A stretch of DNA of 64,000 nt from Adiantum capillus-veneris. Taxonomy: Eukaryota; Streptophyta; Polypodiopsida; Polypodiales; Pteridaceae. Position 1 is the stretch's first letter; every line of letters begins with the position of its first letter. A program made the position numbers and the translations under genes. The stretch is from assembly GCA_014529385.2 (NCBI GenBank), contig CM043963.1, positions 104,078,912-104,142,911 on the forward strand, written 5' to 3'. The notes below the pieces were generated by a model that was not told the DNA's origin, made no database searches, and saw only the letters and a list, made by a program, of their open reading frames with translations. Shown here one piece after another: positions 1 to 10,830 of the stretch.

Positions 1-99
1 GTAGTCATTAGTCGGTCGAGTAGAGGTGACACCCTTTTCTTGCTTCCACGTGCCTGCGGGTCGAGCTCCGTCCTTAGTTGACATTATATGTTAGGTGAG

Positions 100-2215
100 T
101 TCTCACTATGCTGACGTCCGTTGCGGCGTATTCGTCCAACAACCTGCATCATATAATGAAATGCGCTTATGAAAACCCTTTCCTGCTTGCCAGCTTCCAT
201 GCTTGCTCTCCGCAAGGTTTGTGCGTGGAGTGTTTGGTCCATCAGAGCTATTTTCTACGCATGTCATAATGCCTGTGCAATACGAATTTCCCACCAACTA
301 AGCCATGAATCCATGTATGGAATGTTACGGTCTATGCAATGACTGTTACGGCACCATTGGCATATTAGACGAGCATCTACTGTTGTAGCCTCTTTTGTTG
401 GTGCTTGCCTCCACTTCTCACACATTTCTTTGTGTGTGTGTTGAGAAGCTTGCACCACATACTTCAGTGTGTGTTGATTCAAGCCTTGATTCCAATGGAA
501 AAGACAAGAACGCTCTCGACCGCTCATTGTATTGGTCTTGTCACCACCATTGAAAACAATTTGAAATGCATTCCAATTTTCTTGAGCTTCATCCGCCGTG
601 AAGCCAAAGAAATTAGCTGTGTCACACCCACATGATATCATTACATCATTGAGGCACCCCCAAAACAAACATTGCATTTCCATGTCTTCCTGTTTCATTT
701 CACAAGTTGCAATAGTCAAAAGGTCCTGCATGCTGTAAACAATTGTTTTAGAGAGAGTCAAAGGCAACGCAAAAAGCTGTTAAGGTGCGCCATGTACCTT
801 GGATCATAGACATGATAGGCCATAGTCATCCATTCGTTAACATGTGTGGTGTGATCAAACTTGATCCAGGCATGTCGGAGATCGCCATCCTGATCTTGTC
901 TCATTCGGTTCACCAGGTCCACACCGGATGTTGGACTAATTGTGGACATTTTGAAGACATAACATTTCTCCACCTCCGTACCTTGACCAGGAAACCGGCT
1001 TCCATGGAAAAAGTCATATGTTTAATCTCGCTTCAGCTTTAGGAGTGCATCAATGCCGGAAGATTCTTTGTCAACCCCTCTTCGTAAACTAGATACTGAC
1101 CTTCAAAACCTAACAATGTTCAAAGTGTTTAGAGAAAAAATAATTTAGCATAGAATTTTGCATCAAAATAAGAATCTAGTAAATGCTCGTACCAATTATC
1201 TGGCACCAATGGCCCCAACTCCTCTACAATTGCAATAGCCGCTGCTCACCTAAAATTACTTCGTTGGTGTTGTTGCAAAGAAGTGTTGTACACACAATTT
1301 CTTTTGCCAAACACATTTGAACCTTCCTGGCTCCTGCGTGTGGGTTAATAGTCAAAATCGTTTGCACCATCACCTTGGTGTTGTCCGTTAGTGTTTTGGA
1401 TGTGCCACTGCGCACATCATGTCTATGTGTGCCACAATGAATCATAACTCTAGTGGCGGTCTCATCGAATGGCATGACATAGTATACTACACAATCACAT
1501 GTTGCAATACAGAAAGCAATTGCCTTACAAAAATGGCATGTAAGGCTCTTATCTCCAATCTTACAATATTGTCCGGGTGCATTTGCCTTTTGTATGTACC
1601 CATTGAAATGACTTGTAGTGGGAATATGATAATTAACCAAGAAGGCACATTGTTCATTCATGCACTTGAGAGATCCTAGGCAATGACTAAGACGCAGTAC
1701 ACGTGGAAAAACATTGGACGTTTGTGGCTTCGACCACAAACGAGGATCATACTTATGCTCCATTGCATCCATATGGTGCAACTTTCCCATGGTAGGTGGA
1801 AATTCTAAAACAAGATCACCATTGTAAGACCTTGGAATCTCTATAGCTTGTTCCACTTGTTGTATTTGCATTAAAAGCTTTGTCAATGTGCCCTTCTTTT
1901 CGGCCTGTAGGAGTTTTTGTCTTGTACTCCTTTTGAAGCTATTTGGGAGCAAAACTCGAGGCGGGGTGCATAGATCTATTAACTCCTTTTGAGCGAATTG
2001 CACCTGTGAGACGGATTATCCACAATGGCAATGGGAGTCGTGCTAGGTAAGCCTCCATGTGTTTTATGGGACATGTTGGCTTTGTATTTACGTGAAAGCT
2101 ATTTATCCAATACATAGATGAATTCACCCAAATTGTTGAGCGTCCTTTCAAGAGGCAAATTCATTTCAATATCACCAACTTCGATGAATGCATCTAAAGT
2201 TTTAAATTGCATTGG
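100..2215 (-). pseudogene. Decayed transposase-like gene
   Basis: Coding-like segments run right to left: about 2215-2110, 2003-1224 (259 codons), 1030-798, 732-264, and a tail in another frame at about 230-105. A GT-AG intron at 733-797 joins two segments in frame. Visible landmarks are a Cys-rich region (CHFCKAIAFCIATCDC) followed by HCGTHRHDVRSGT near 1400-1530, then STISPTSGVDLVNRM, HAWIKFDH, an ENWNAFQIVF block, a WLSWW block and NLAESKHGSW near the end. From memory this order matches uncharacterised transposase-like proteins of mosses and lycophytes, but I cannot name the family firmly. Stops and frame changes (for example after 2110, at 1224 and near 264) mean no full protein can be made. 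The end nearest position 1 may continue outside the window. Confidence 0.5.
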
Positions 2216-2673
2216 CAAAATTAATTCTAAAAGAAATGATTCAGATATTATAAATTTACCATTGTAAAAGGATAAGAAAGCTCTTTACCTAGGAAAAATA
2301 AAGATCAAGCCATAATAATAAGCTAAACAAATAATTAAGCACAAGATCACATTATATAAACTAACAAATTGTTTATATACTCACGTCTAATAATATAGCT
2401 GTTATAAATTTAAATTTAATAATATTTTATTATTGTAATAAATTTATGTAAAAAATATATAAAATATTTAGTAAAAAAATATATTTGTGTGTGACTCTGT
2501 GAGCACCTAAATACTAGCCTAATGCAATGGATAAAAGGAAAAATTCCATCCCAATAATTCTTTAAAAATTTTCTTTTGCACGTTTGTGTGTAGGGGGGAT
2601 GTGTGAGCTGTCGGGTGTGCTCGCGACCATGGGGGGCAAGAAGTGTTGTTTGGGGGGGGGGGGGGGGTTGGTG
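2216..2673. other. AT-rich intergenic DNA with a G run
   Basis: No gene seen. The stretch is A+T-rich (about 2220-2520) and ends in a G homopolymer at about 2651-2667 beside the small inverted-repeat element. Confidence 0.6.
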
Positions 2674-2769
2674 CCTCGTCACTAAATGACACCTCCCCAA
2701 GGAGGTGGGAAAAATGGTCCATAGTAGGCGTCGTGAGGCGGGTGCAATCTGGGCCGTCCGATCGACATT

Positions 2770-2945
2770 TAAACTAGGTGTGAACTAAGCGTGAACTCGG
2801 AGATATGTGCACCACACCAAATTTGGTGTGAACTCGGTGTGAACTCGACGTGAACACAGTGTGAACTGGGGAGGGCCTGCACACCACACCCAATTTGGTG
2901 TGAACTCAGTGTGAACTCGGTGTGAACTAGGTGTAAACCTATCCA
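2770..2945. repeat. GTGTGAACTCG tandem repeats
   Basis: Variants of an 11-bp unit (GTGTGAACTCG, GCGTGAACTCG, GTGTGAACTAG) occur in two blocks of about 80 bp. Each block is led by a palindromic ACACCAAATTTGGTGT or ACACCCAATTTGGTGT. Non-coding. Confidence 0.7.
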
Positions 2946-2984
2946 TGACGCCGTGATCTATAAACTTATCCCACACACACCTTT

Positions 2985-3125
2985 CAATGAGTGCGCGTTA
3001 GCCTAGTGGTTAGAGTCAATCCCGTGGGGGAGAGGGTAGTGGGTTCAAGTCCTGGATCCAAGAAAGTGGGAATCTTTTGCATTCCATAGGCAATCCAACG
3101 GTCAGGATCAACCGGTGATCGAGAG
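2985..3125 (+). repeat. tRNA-like SINE head with A and B boxes
   Basis: TAGCCTAGTGGT at 2999-3010 fits a pol III A box and GGTTCAAGTCC at 3042-3052 fits a B box. The spacing of about 31 nt is that of a tRNA. The flanks do not pair into an acceptor stem, so this is a tRNA-derived SINE head or tRNA pseudogene rather than a tRNA gene. The body runs on to about 3125 inside the inverted-repeat element. Confidence 0.5.
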
Positions 3126-3169
3126 CCATTGATCCCACCTCCAAATGCAGGTGTCACTTAGTGACGAGG

Positions 3170-3630
3170 GGGGGGGTGTATGCGGGCGGCCAAGCAGGGT
3201 GGGGGGAGGGACATGTGTGGATGGGCTACCGGCAGGCGAAGGCTTGTGGGCCGGCTACCAAGGAACGGGGGCGTGCGGCCGACAGCACACCCCACCCCCC
3301 CATGCGAGCGGCGAGGAAGGGGAGGGATGTGTGTGCGGGGGCTACCAAGGGCGGGGGCCTCTGCGCATGGCCCGGTAAGGAATAGGGGCCTGTGTGCGGG
3401 CGGCCAATAAGGGGAGGGTCCTGTGTGTGCAGGCATCCATGCGCCCCTGGCCAACGCGTCAGCATTGGCCATGGGCGGCCACACGCCCCCACGTCCCCAC
3501 GTGGAGGCGTGTGTCTATCCTGGTCAACGTGTGGCTAGCGACAGTCCACACACACACGCGCACGCCAGCACATGTGTGTGTGTGTGAACACACACACGTG
3601 GTAGTCCACGTGGCCACGTGGATTTGCTAA
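3170..3630. other. GC-rich, CACGTG-containing DNA left of element A
   Basis: G/C-rich tract with repeated GGGCGGCC and GGCTACCA words, CA/GT runs near 3549-3600 and CACGTG motifs at its right edge (3595-3622). Similar CACGTGGCC-rich DNA continues at 20383 after the retrotransposon, so this is probably the interrupted original locus. Overlapping ORFs in all frames here are composition artefacts. Confidence 0.5.
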
Positions 3631-3962
3631 TGATGGCCGATTTTCGAAACCATGCCCGTGAGAAACACACCCTAAGGAAGGGAGGGTTTGTTACCAAAAG
3701 AAGAAAAAAAAAAACAAAAAAAGGCCTTTACCATTCACCATACCCCCCCCAAGGTTAACCACCGGTAGGGCGCCGCCAGTTTGGCCACACCCCTCCATTA
3801 TCACCCAAGGACGATCTCTCTCTCTCTTAATGCCCCGCTCCGCTAATATTCTCTCTCCTACTCTGCCGCTGCAACATCCGGCCTGGTAGGTGCCTTTGGT
3901 ATCTCTGTCACACGTCAGCCACGGCGGGCCGCCACAAATATTATTCTCTCTCTCTCTTCCAA

Positions 3963-4039
<77 letters not shown>

Positions 4040-5200
4040 GCTTGTCCACACTCCAACCCCGACGGGCCATACCCCCACCCCCTCTCGTCCACACTCCCTT
4101 CAACCTTAAGCACCCCCACCCCTGTTTTCTTCCTCCCCCCCCCCCGCCCCCTATCTACACCTAGCCTTAGCTTTCTCTATCTCTTGGAAGTAGCGACGGC
4201 GGGCCTTAGGGCAAGCACCACCTCTCCCTCCCTTTATCTCTCACACCCTCTCTTCCTCTATCCTCTAAAACACCCCCAACCATATCCTCTCTCATCTCCC
4301 CCCCCGCCCCTCACAACCCCTATCTCCCTCTCTCTCCCTCTCCTCCCTTGGTGGGAACCACCCCTTGACTTACTCCCTCTCTCTTTCTCTCGTTGACTAA
4401 GCACACCCACCCCACTCCTTGTCGCGCCCGCTGTCCATACCCCCCCTGCCGGGCCTCGTGCTCATCCCCTCCTTGCCGCACGCTTCCTACCCTACACCCC
4501 CAACCCTATCCCCCTCTCCCCTCCCTCACCATCTCCCCCCCACTCTCACTCTCTCTCGCGCTCTGTCTCTCCCGCATACCACACCCGGATGCACACCACC
4601 GCTCGCGCTCCCTCTGCACACATAGCCCGTGCTGCGCCGCTTGTCACACACACACACACCCGCTCCGCACGCACACACCCCCACCCATTCATTCAACCCC
4701 CCCATTCACCATCCTCACCCCCCTCCCCCGTCTCTGCGTCGTCCACTACATTGCCAAAAAAAGAAAAAAAGAAAAAAAAAGATATACACTATATATACAC
4801 ACCACACCCCCATTCCCACGCACGCTCGCGCACACACATTCACCTACATATATACACACACTCACGCGTATGCACACACCTATATTCACACATACACATA
4901 CACACGTATAAAAGCACGCACTACACATACATATTTTAAAAAAATACAAAGAAAAGAAGGAAAAACGGCCATCGACATCGACAAAAATAAGGAGAACACC
5001 CAAAGCACGCGCTGCCAACAACAAAAAGAATAAATGCACCGAAGGCATGCCTTGATCGACCCCGAAAAAGACGTACGCGCTACACCGATGCACCGACAAC
5101 ACAGCATTCACCAACATCACGCAACCACGACGCCATTTTCAATAATTTGTAGGTTATGTTCATCATTTCTTCAGTTCTCACCCAAGCCTTGTAAAAATTT

Positions 5201-5370
5201 CCCAATTTGTAAATTCCCTCTCTCTAGGTGATGGTCATAAAGGCCCACCTAGAGATTCTCATTTTTTTAATAACCTCCCAATTTACAAATTTCCCAATTT
5301 GTAAATTCCCTCTCTCTAGGTGATGGTCATAAAGGCCCACCTAAAGATTCTCATTTTTTTAATAACCTCC
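5201..5370 (+). repeat. 92-bp tandem duplication in the 5' LTR only
   Basis: The segment beginning CCCAATTTGTAAATTCCC occurs at 5201 and again at 5293 (period 92), each copy carrying AGGTGATGGTCATAAAGG. The 3' LTR has one copy (about 19612-19690). The duplication therefore arose after the two LTRs separated, or was collapsed in the other. Confidence 0.8.
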
Positions 5371-5466
5371 CAAAACAAAGCAAGGGTCAACCACATTGGG
5401 CCCACCACTTGCTTTGTCTCCCCGATTAGCTTACCCTAATCAAATTGGGATTACCCTAATCCAAGC

Positions 5467-5483
5467 AGCCAATGCCTATAAAT
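5467..5483 (+). promoter_or_regulatory. CCAAT and TATA motifs of the element A LTR promoter
   Basis: GCCAAT (5468-5473) is followed by TATAAAT (5477-5483) about 590 bp before the LTR end. The same place in the 3' LTR (about 19795) reads CTGTAAAT, so the TATA box survives only in the 5' LTR. Promoter role is inferred. Confidence 0.5.
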
Positions 5484-5872
5484 TGGCACTGAGAGGTCAC
5501 TATCTTGGGGGGGGGGCAGTTCATGAGAGGTCAGCACTTGGTAGAGTGTAGTGGGAAGAATTGACACTATTGGCACGGGGAGGGGGCTTGTATGATGGTT
5601 TGCCTTGGGAATTGCACCATGCGAAGGGAGCCACGTCCACCTCTCGACTCCAATGGTCGATATACACACACATACACACTCTTGGTAGCAAGCTTCACAA
5701 TCATTGAGTCGTCTTAGAGAACGCACCAAGTAGTTGCACCATCTTTTCTCCCTACCTCTCTATCACCACGGTGTGTCGCCGCGCTGGAAAGAAGGTCATT
5801 TTTAAATACTGCAGAAATAACTCTCCCTCACACCCCCAAGGGTTTTCATCATTTGGTTAATCTCTCTCTCTC

Positions 5873-5915
<43 letters not shown>

Positions 5916-6070
5916 GTTTGCAGTGTTCATATCATCATGGTCTTTGTCCTAGCTGCTCAAAGCTAGGTGATTCCCCCAGTTCACTTTACCGTGATAGGCT
6001 TGAGGCGCGCCATTCGGCCTCGGTGTTTTAGAGGCCGTCGGGGTTCGGGGTTCGCTTTGCTCCCATCATT

Positions 6071-6090
6071 TGGTGCCCCCACGGAGGAGG
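6071..6090 (+). promoter_or_regulatory. Primer-binding site of element A
   Basis: TGGTGCC begins 2 nt after the LTR end, followed by CCCACGGAGGA. Element B has TGGCGCC-TCCACGGAGGA in the same place, which supports the call. TGGCGCC starts are known from tRNA-Asp-primed plant gypsy elements; the tRNA is inferred. Confidence 0.6.
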
Positions 6091-6143
6091 GCTTCTAAGA
6101 AACCTTCGGTTTACAATGCTGAAAGTAGCGCACGCCATCAGTC

Positions 6144-6392
6144 ATGGATGAATGGTTGAAGGAATTTTCTAATTGGAGGACGGAAGAAGAGGAGACTAAG
6201 GAGGCACTAGCCACCTTCATTGAAGTACTACTGCTAGGCTGCAGTGTTGTCAATATTCAAGAGGTAAATTCTCCATCTTGTGTTGCTCGTTCTAACCACA
6301 AATTGAGAGCATCAGGTGGGAGGTCTATGAGGTGCCATCACTGTTGTCAACCGAAACACACTATCAATGAGTGCTTGCAACGAAGGGGCTGA
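6144..6392 (+). CDS. Leader ORF with a CCHC zinc knuckle
   Basis: An 82-codon ORF lies between the PBS and gag of element A. Near its end it encodes CHHCCQPKHTINEC, an exact C-x2-C-x4-H-x4-C retroviral-type zinc knuckle. The gag ORF at 7445-8485 has no such knuckle. This could be a relic of a gag nucleocapsid piece, rearranged ahead of the present gag, or a small separate nucleic-acid-binding protein. The start ATG is simply the first in frame. No other domain is recognised. Confidence 0.4.
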   Translation: MDEWLKEFSNWRTEEEETKEALATFIEVLLLGCSVVNIQEVNSPSCVARSNHKLRASGGRSMRCHHCCQPKHTINECLQRRG

Positions 6393-7444
6393 AATCGCCT
6401 ACATCGGCATTCATCATGAAGAAGTCATTCACATCAAAGAAGGAAAGAAAACGGTGAGGCCTCTTTTCCCTAAAAAAACTGTAGTCAAAGTTATAACCTC
6501 TACTCCAAAATGGTCTAAGGAGGCTACGCGAGCCAAAGGTAAGGAGAAGATAAGCCAGTTTGGAAACACATGACCCCAAAGGGAGAAGCATATGGCCAAG
6601 CAAGTGCTTCAATCTCAGAAAGCTGGGCTGTACCCAGCTTCCCAAAGAGGAAGTCATGTGAAGCTAAGCAGCGGAAGGTCGACTACCAATTTGCATGACG
6701 CATGTGAGTGCTACCAATCCACTTCTACAATCCTGAAGAAGAAGTGGTAAGAAGATCCCCCTGTCCTAGGGAGGAGTGGTTCGGATACTGCTCTCGCTGT
6801 TTTGGAAGACGAGTAGAGGATCTCCCTCCTCTCCATGTACAACTTATCCTGAAGAAGCTCTCTACCATGGGTGAAACCCAGTGGGCTGGAGACGATTTGA
6901 AGCAGAATGGAGTAGAATTCATGCAACACGCCGACTACGGAAATTATCTGCAATTGCTACTAGCCAAGAGGTTGGGAGTGGTCAGACGGGTCTCCATCAC
7001 CCGTACGTGCTAAGCGAAGAAGGAAAGGTAGAGCCCATGAAAGGCGACGACCTCCTATGGATGTGCCGACTCATCAACACTGGCACGGTAAGAGTATAAG
7101 TAAGTATTCCACCCTCTGTGCATGATGGAAAATGGGCTGACAGCATTCCCGTTCAGATTCTTGCAACATATGCATGTAAATATCTATGTAGATAGAAAAA
7201 TCTTCTACCAATAGAAGATCGTGTACCTATTCGATGTGGAAGTATTAGGAGAAATCCTTAATTCCCCATTAAACCCTATCATTCTCCCCATATTGGATTA
7301 CTCACTCATTCCTTTAATGTTTCTATCTTTATCCTGTTTTAACCCATCCACCCAATCCTGTAAAAAGCAGCTATGAGCCGCTACTGTCATTAATCTAAAA
7401 AAGAAAAGAGAGAAAAAAGGTTTGTAATTTTTTGAGTCACTACC
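6393..7444 (+). other. Untranslated-like leader of element A
   Basis: About 1 kb between the zinc-knuckle ORF and gag. Short plus-strand ORFs (6708-7013 is the longest, 101 codons) resemble no domain I know. The last 250 bp are A/T-rich and gene-free. It may hold eroded coding sequence, since reading frames alternate without long gaps. Confidence 0.4.
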
Positions 7445-9354
7445 ATGGCAAGTGTTTCTTTCCCCACGTTCAGTGGAAAGAAGGGAGAAGATCTCACAAC
7501 CGACTTTTTGGATGATTTCGACATTGCTTGTGTCGTCTCCAACAAAGATGACGACGCTTCACGACTTAGAATTTTTCCTCTACTGATGAAAGTAGATGCA
7601 AAGTCCTGGTATAATGCATTGCCCCAGGCTACCAACAATGAATGGCATGTGTTGAGGGTTGCTTTTGTAAAGAGGTTTGGTGGAGGGACAACCTCGGAGA
7701 AGCTATGGCAACTACTGACAGAATTGAAGCAAGGAGGTCTGCTAGAGAATTCCACCTACGAGTCCAAATTTGTGGACTTATGGGAGAGATGGGTTGCCTC
7801 ACTGGAGGAAGGCGAAGGAGCGCTTAATTTCCTAAAGAAGGACCGTTTCATTGCTAGTCTATGGTCGTCGCTTAGAGAGAAGGTGAAGGGAAGGTTTCCT
7901 GCAACATATGAGTCAGCAGTCGAAGTAGCCCGTCTTAAAGACAAGAAGATGCGCATGCAAGCAAGAGTAAACGAGTCAGAGGAAACAAGCTCGGACCGAC
8001 CAACCCCAGTGACTGCAACAACCAATCACAGAGCGCAACAGCAAGAGGCATCATAAGAGCAACAAGACCTGCTGAGTCGCATCACCACCCAACTAGAGAG
8101 TTTATCTGTGCATCTGGTGCAGCAAGGGCATGCACCTGTCAGGAATCTAGAACAAGGAAGAGGACAACGAAGGCAGAACCAAGAGTACCACTATTACAAT
8201 TACGGAGAAGACGGCAATGGAATGTACTATTGCCCACATCCAAGGAGGCAAAATTTCAATAGAGGGGGGAGACAAAATCAATTCTCTCCGCCAAGAGCAA
8301 GGCCACCACCACCTAGGCAACCAGGGCCGATCCCATTGGTCCAGATCCTTCGACCACTAGCACAACAACAACCACCACCCCAACCTCTCATTCCACCACC
8401 ATCCCCACCACCTGCTGTGAACCAAGCGGTGAGTGTCATTAGCTTGGAGGCTAAAGGGAAGGCGAAGGTAGAAGAATCAGTTTGAGAGAAGCACAAAGGG
8501 AAAGCGAAGGTAGAAGAAGTGGATGCTATGGGAGTGAAGCATGCCAGGCACGAGGAAGCCTCTCAAAGAGAAGAGAAGATGAAAGGGAAGGCCGAGTCTA
8601 GCAAGAAACCAGCTAAACCACGACGAAATATAGACGTCATGGAATTCTCATTAGGTGAGTATGCAGAACCCTATGACTTAGTTCAGGATGTGTTAATGCA
8701 GTCCCCGAAGATAACTTGGCCCCAATTACTCCACCTTGCACGAAGAATGAGGAGACAATGGACAAAAATGGTAAGTACTAGGAAATCAAGGCCTAGGATA
8801 TCTGGGGCTATCTCTAGAAGGGATCTCGATGACATCCTACCAACCATGGATACCCACATCAAGGGGAAAAGAATCTCAAATGTGTACATAGATGGTGGCC
8901 CACAAATATGCGCCATGAGTGAGAAGATGATGCAACATCTAGGTCTAGAGGTAAGTACGTCGGCACCCTGCCGAGCCAAGATGGCAAACAATGTAAGAGT
9001 AAAATGCATGGGCATTGTGAATGCGGTCAAAGTAAAATCATTCAATACAGAAGTGGAGGTAGACATCTCATCATGCCACACAAAGGGGAGGGCTACCCCG
9101 TCATTATTGGGAGGCCTTGGATTATGGCTATGGAGGCTAAACAAGACTGGAGCATCAGAATGATTCAGATGAAGGACGCTAAAGGGAAGTCCATATTCTA
9201 CAACATGAGGAATGGGAAGCAACGTAACATGATCTTGGAGGCTTCAGAAGATGAGTCCACCAGCGACTATTCGTCTACCTCAGGAGAAGAGACAACCATC
9301 ACCGACGAAAGTGACAGTAGCATCGAAGTAATGGGGGTCATTCTTAAAGAATAA
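7445..9354 (+). pseudogene. gag-protease region of element A
   Basis: A single reading frame from ATG 7445 runs to 9163, broken by TAA at 8054 and TGA at 8483. Residues 1-180 are a retrotransposon gag domain (FPTFSGKKGEDLTTDF; WYNALPQA; FVKRFGGG). A Gln/Pro-rich linker follows (about 8260-8440) with no CCHC knuckle. The aspartic protease comes next (NVYIDGGPQICAM near 8880) and has DGG in place of the usual D(S/T)G. Its C-terminal part (VIIGRPWIM, near 9100) is in a different frame, so a one-base change lies at about 9070-9110. An acidic Ser-rich tail ends at 9354. Products would be the capsid and the processing protease; this copy cannot make them intact. Confidence 0.75.
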
Positions 9355-9506
9355 AAAAGATTGACACAATCTGAAACGCCCCCAACAAACCAAGAGGAAT
9401 CATCAGGTACGCAGTCCTTGGAGGATGCAGGTAAATTACAAAAAATTCTCTCAAATGAGTTAACCAATGAAGAAAGGAAGGAATCTGTTTAGGTAGCTTC
9501 ACTACT

Positions 9507-10830
9507 TTGCTCATTGATGGCTATGATAAGATCACAAGAATTACAGTGGTACAACACCACATAAAACTTAAGGAAGATAGTAAACCCGTAGTGCAGAAGC
9601 TCATAAGACTTGGAGTAATCCAACAAGAGGCACTACTTAAAGAAGTGAGAAGTTTGCTACAAGTAGGTTTCATCTACTCGGTCGAAGACTCAGAATGGGT
9701 CTCCCCAGTAGTAGTCACACAAAAAAAGAATGGTAAGTGGAGATTCTGTGTAGACTATAAACCTCTCAATGCAGCCACGAAGAGGGATCACTTTCCCCTC
9801 CCATTCCAGGATGAAATACTCAATGAAGTGGCGGGTCATGAATGATACATAGTGTGAGATGGCTACTCAGGATACTTCCAGATTAGCATTGTGGAAGAAG
9901 ATCAGAAGAAGACAACCTTCATCACACCTTGGGGATGCTTTGCTTATAGGGTGATGCCGTTTGGCTTCACTAATGCCCCGACCACATTTCAGTGCTATGT
10001 GACCTTTGTTTTCCGAACCTAATTTGGAACATCAATACGGGTTTTCATAGATGATTTTTGCATCTATAGTTCACGAGCCCTTCATTTAAGCAAAGTCTAT
10101 GATGGCTTAACCAGGCTGCAAGCCTTGGGTGGACAGCTCAACGTGGATAAGTGTCACATTGGTGAAAGCAAAGTCACTCTCCTTGGCCATATAATTTCAG
10201 CAAAAGGGATTGAGGCCGACCCTAGCAAGATTCAAGCCCTGGTACCTTTGTCATCACCCACCAGCGCTAAGCAGTTGGTTTCTTTCGCTCAGAAGGTAAG
10301 ATACTTAAGCAGGTTCATTCACTTGCTATCTCAAGTGGTCCTTCCCCTACAACAACTCAGCCAGTGCAGAGAATGAGCAGCAGTTTACTGAGGTAAAGCA
10401 AATCCTAGCTAAGCTTCCCACCATTTCACCTCCTAAGTGCGATGAGCCATTTTATGTGAACCCTAGTGTAGGAAGTGATACACTAGGAGCCGTGTTAATG
10501 CAAAAGGACCCCCAAACTTCTTTCATGCGTCCTATTTACTTCTCTAGTCGTGTCATGACCCCATCAGGGAAGATATTTACCAAAGTAGAACACATGGTTC
10601 TCGCACTAATGTTTGCTACCACAAAGTTCCACTCCTACCTCCTGCCTAGACCCTTTGTAATCCTGACAATGGAGGAAGTTTTGCCATATGTAATGTGACA
10701 CATGGATGTCTCCTCTAGGATCTCTAAGTGGTTAATTAGATTACAAGAGTTTGACTACACCATGCAAGTAGAAAACTCCACCAGGGCTAGTTTAGCGGGA
10801 ATTCTCAGTCATCGCCACTACGAGAAGAAG
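9507..10830 (+). pseudogene. Reverse transcriptase and first RNase H of element A
   Basis: The RT domain shows WVSPVVVTQKKNGKWRFCVD, TPWGCFAYRVMPFGFTNAP and the catalytic FIDDF box (near 10045). Frame 9507-10376 contains stops at 9843, 9855 and about 10020. The thumb (LLGHIISAKGIEADPSKI) follows. A frame change near 10376-10456 leads to the RNase H domain (SVGSDTLGAVLMQKD; IYFSSRVM) with a stop at 10696. The enzyme would copy the element's RNA and remove the RNA strand. RT motifs are conserved but the gene is dead. Confidence 0.75.

Larger units (their letters stand above)
2674..3169. mobile_element. Small element with terminal inverted repeats (MITE-like)
   Basis: The left end (2674-2717) starts CCTCGTCACTAAATGACACC and goes on through GGAGGTGGGA to AATGG. 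The right end (3126-3169), read on the minus strand, starts CCTCGTCACTAAGTGACACC and goes on through GGAGGTGGGA to CAATGG. That makes about 44 bp of strongly similar inverted repeat around a 0.5 kb interior with no ORF. The interior holds 11-bp GTGTGAACTCG repeats and a tRNA-like segment. G runs flank both ends, so no target-site duplication can be called. It may be a non-autonomous DNA transposon or a SINE caught between inverted copies. Confidence 0.55.
3631..6068 (+). repeat. 5' LTR of element A (about 2.4 kb)
   Basis: It matches 12701-13643 plus 19004-20382 along its length. It starts TGATGG and ends ATCA, 2 nt before the PBS. It is rich in low-complexity DNA: TC repeats at 3967-4036, C runs, CA/CATA repeats at 4640-4930 and TG repeats at 5875-5913. 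The many proline-, serine- or arginine-rich ORFs here are artefacts of these repeats. Confidence 0.85.

Noticed and set aside
2990-3062. Possible functional tRNA gene
   Set aside because: A and B boxes fit, but no acceptor-stem pairing or clear anticodon loop; better as a SINE head.
3890-4939. Several 68-172 codon ORFs (Leu/Ser-, Pro- or His/Thr-rich), and matching ones at 12741-13655 and 19038-19534
   Set aside because: They lie in TC, C and CA repeats of the gypsy LTR and change frame with the repeats.
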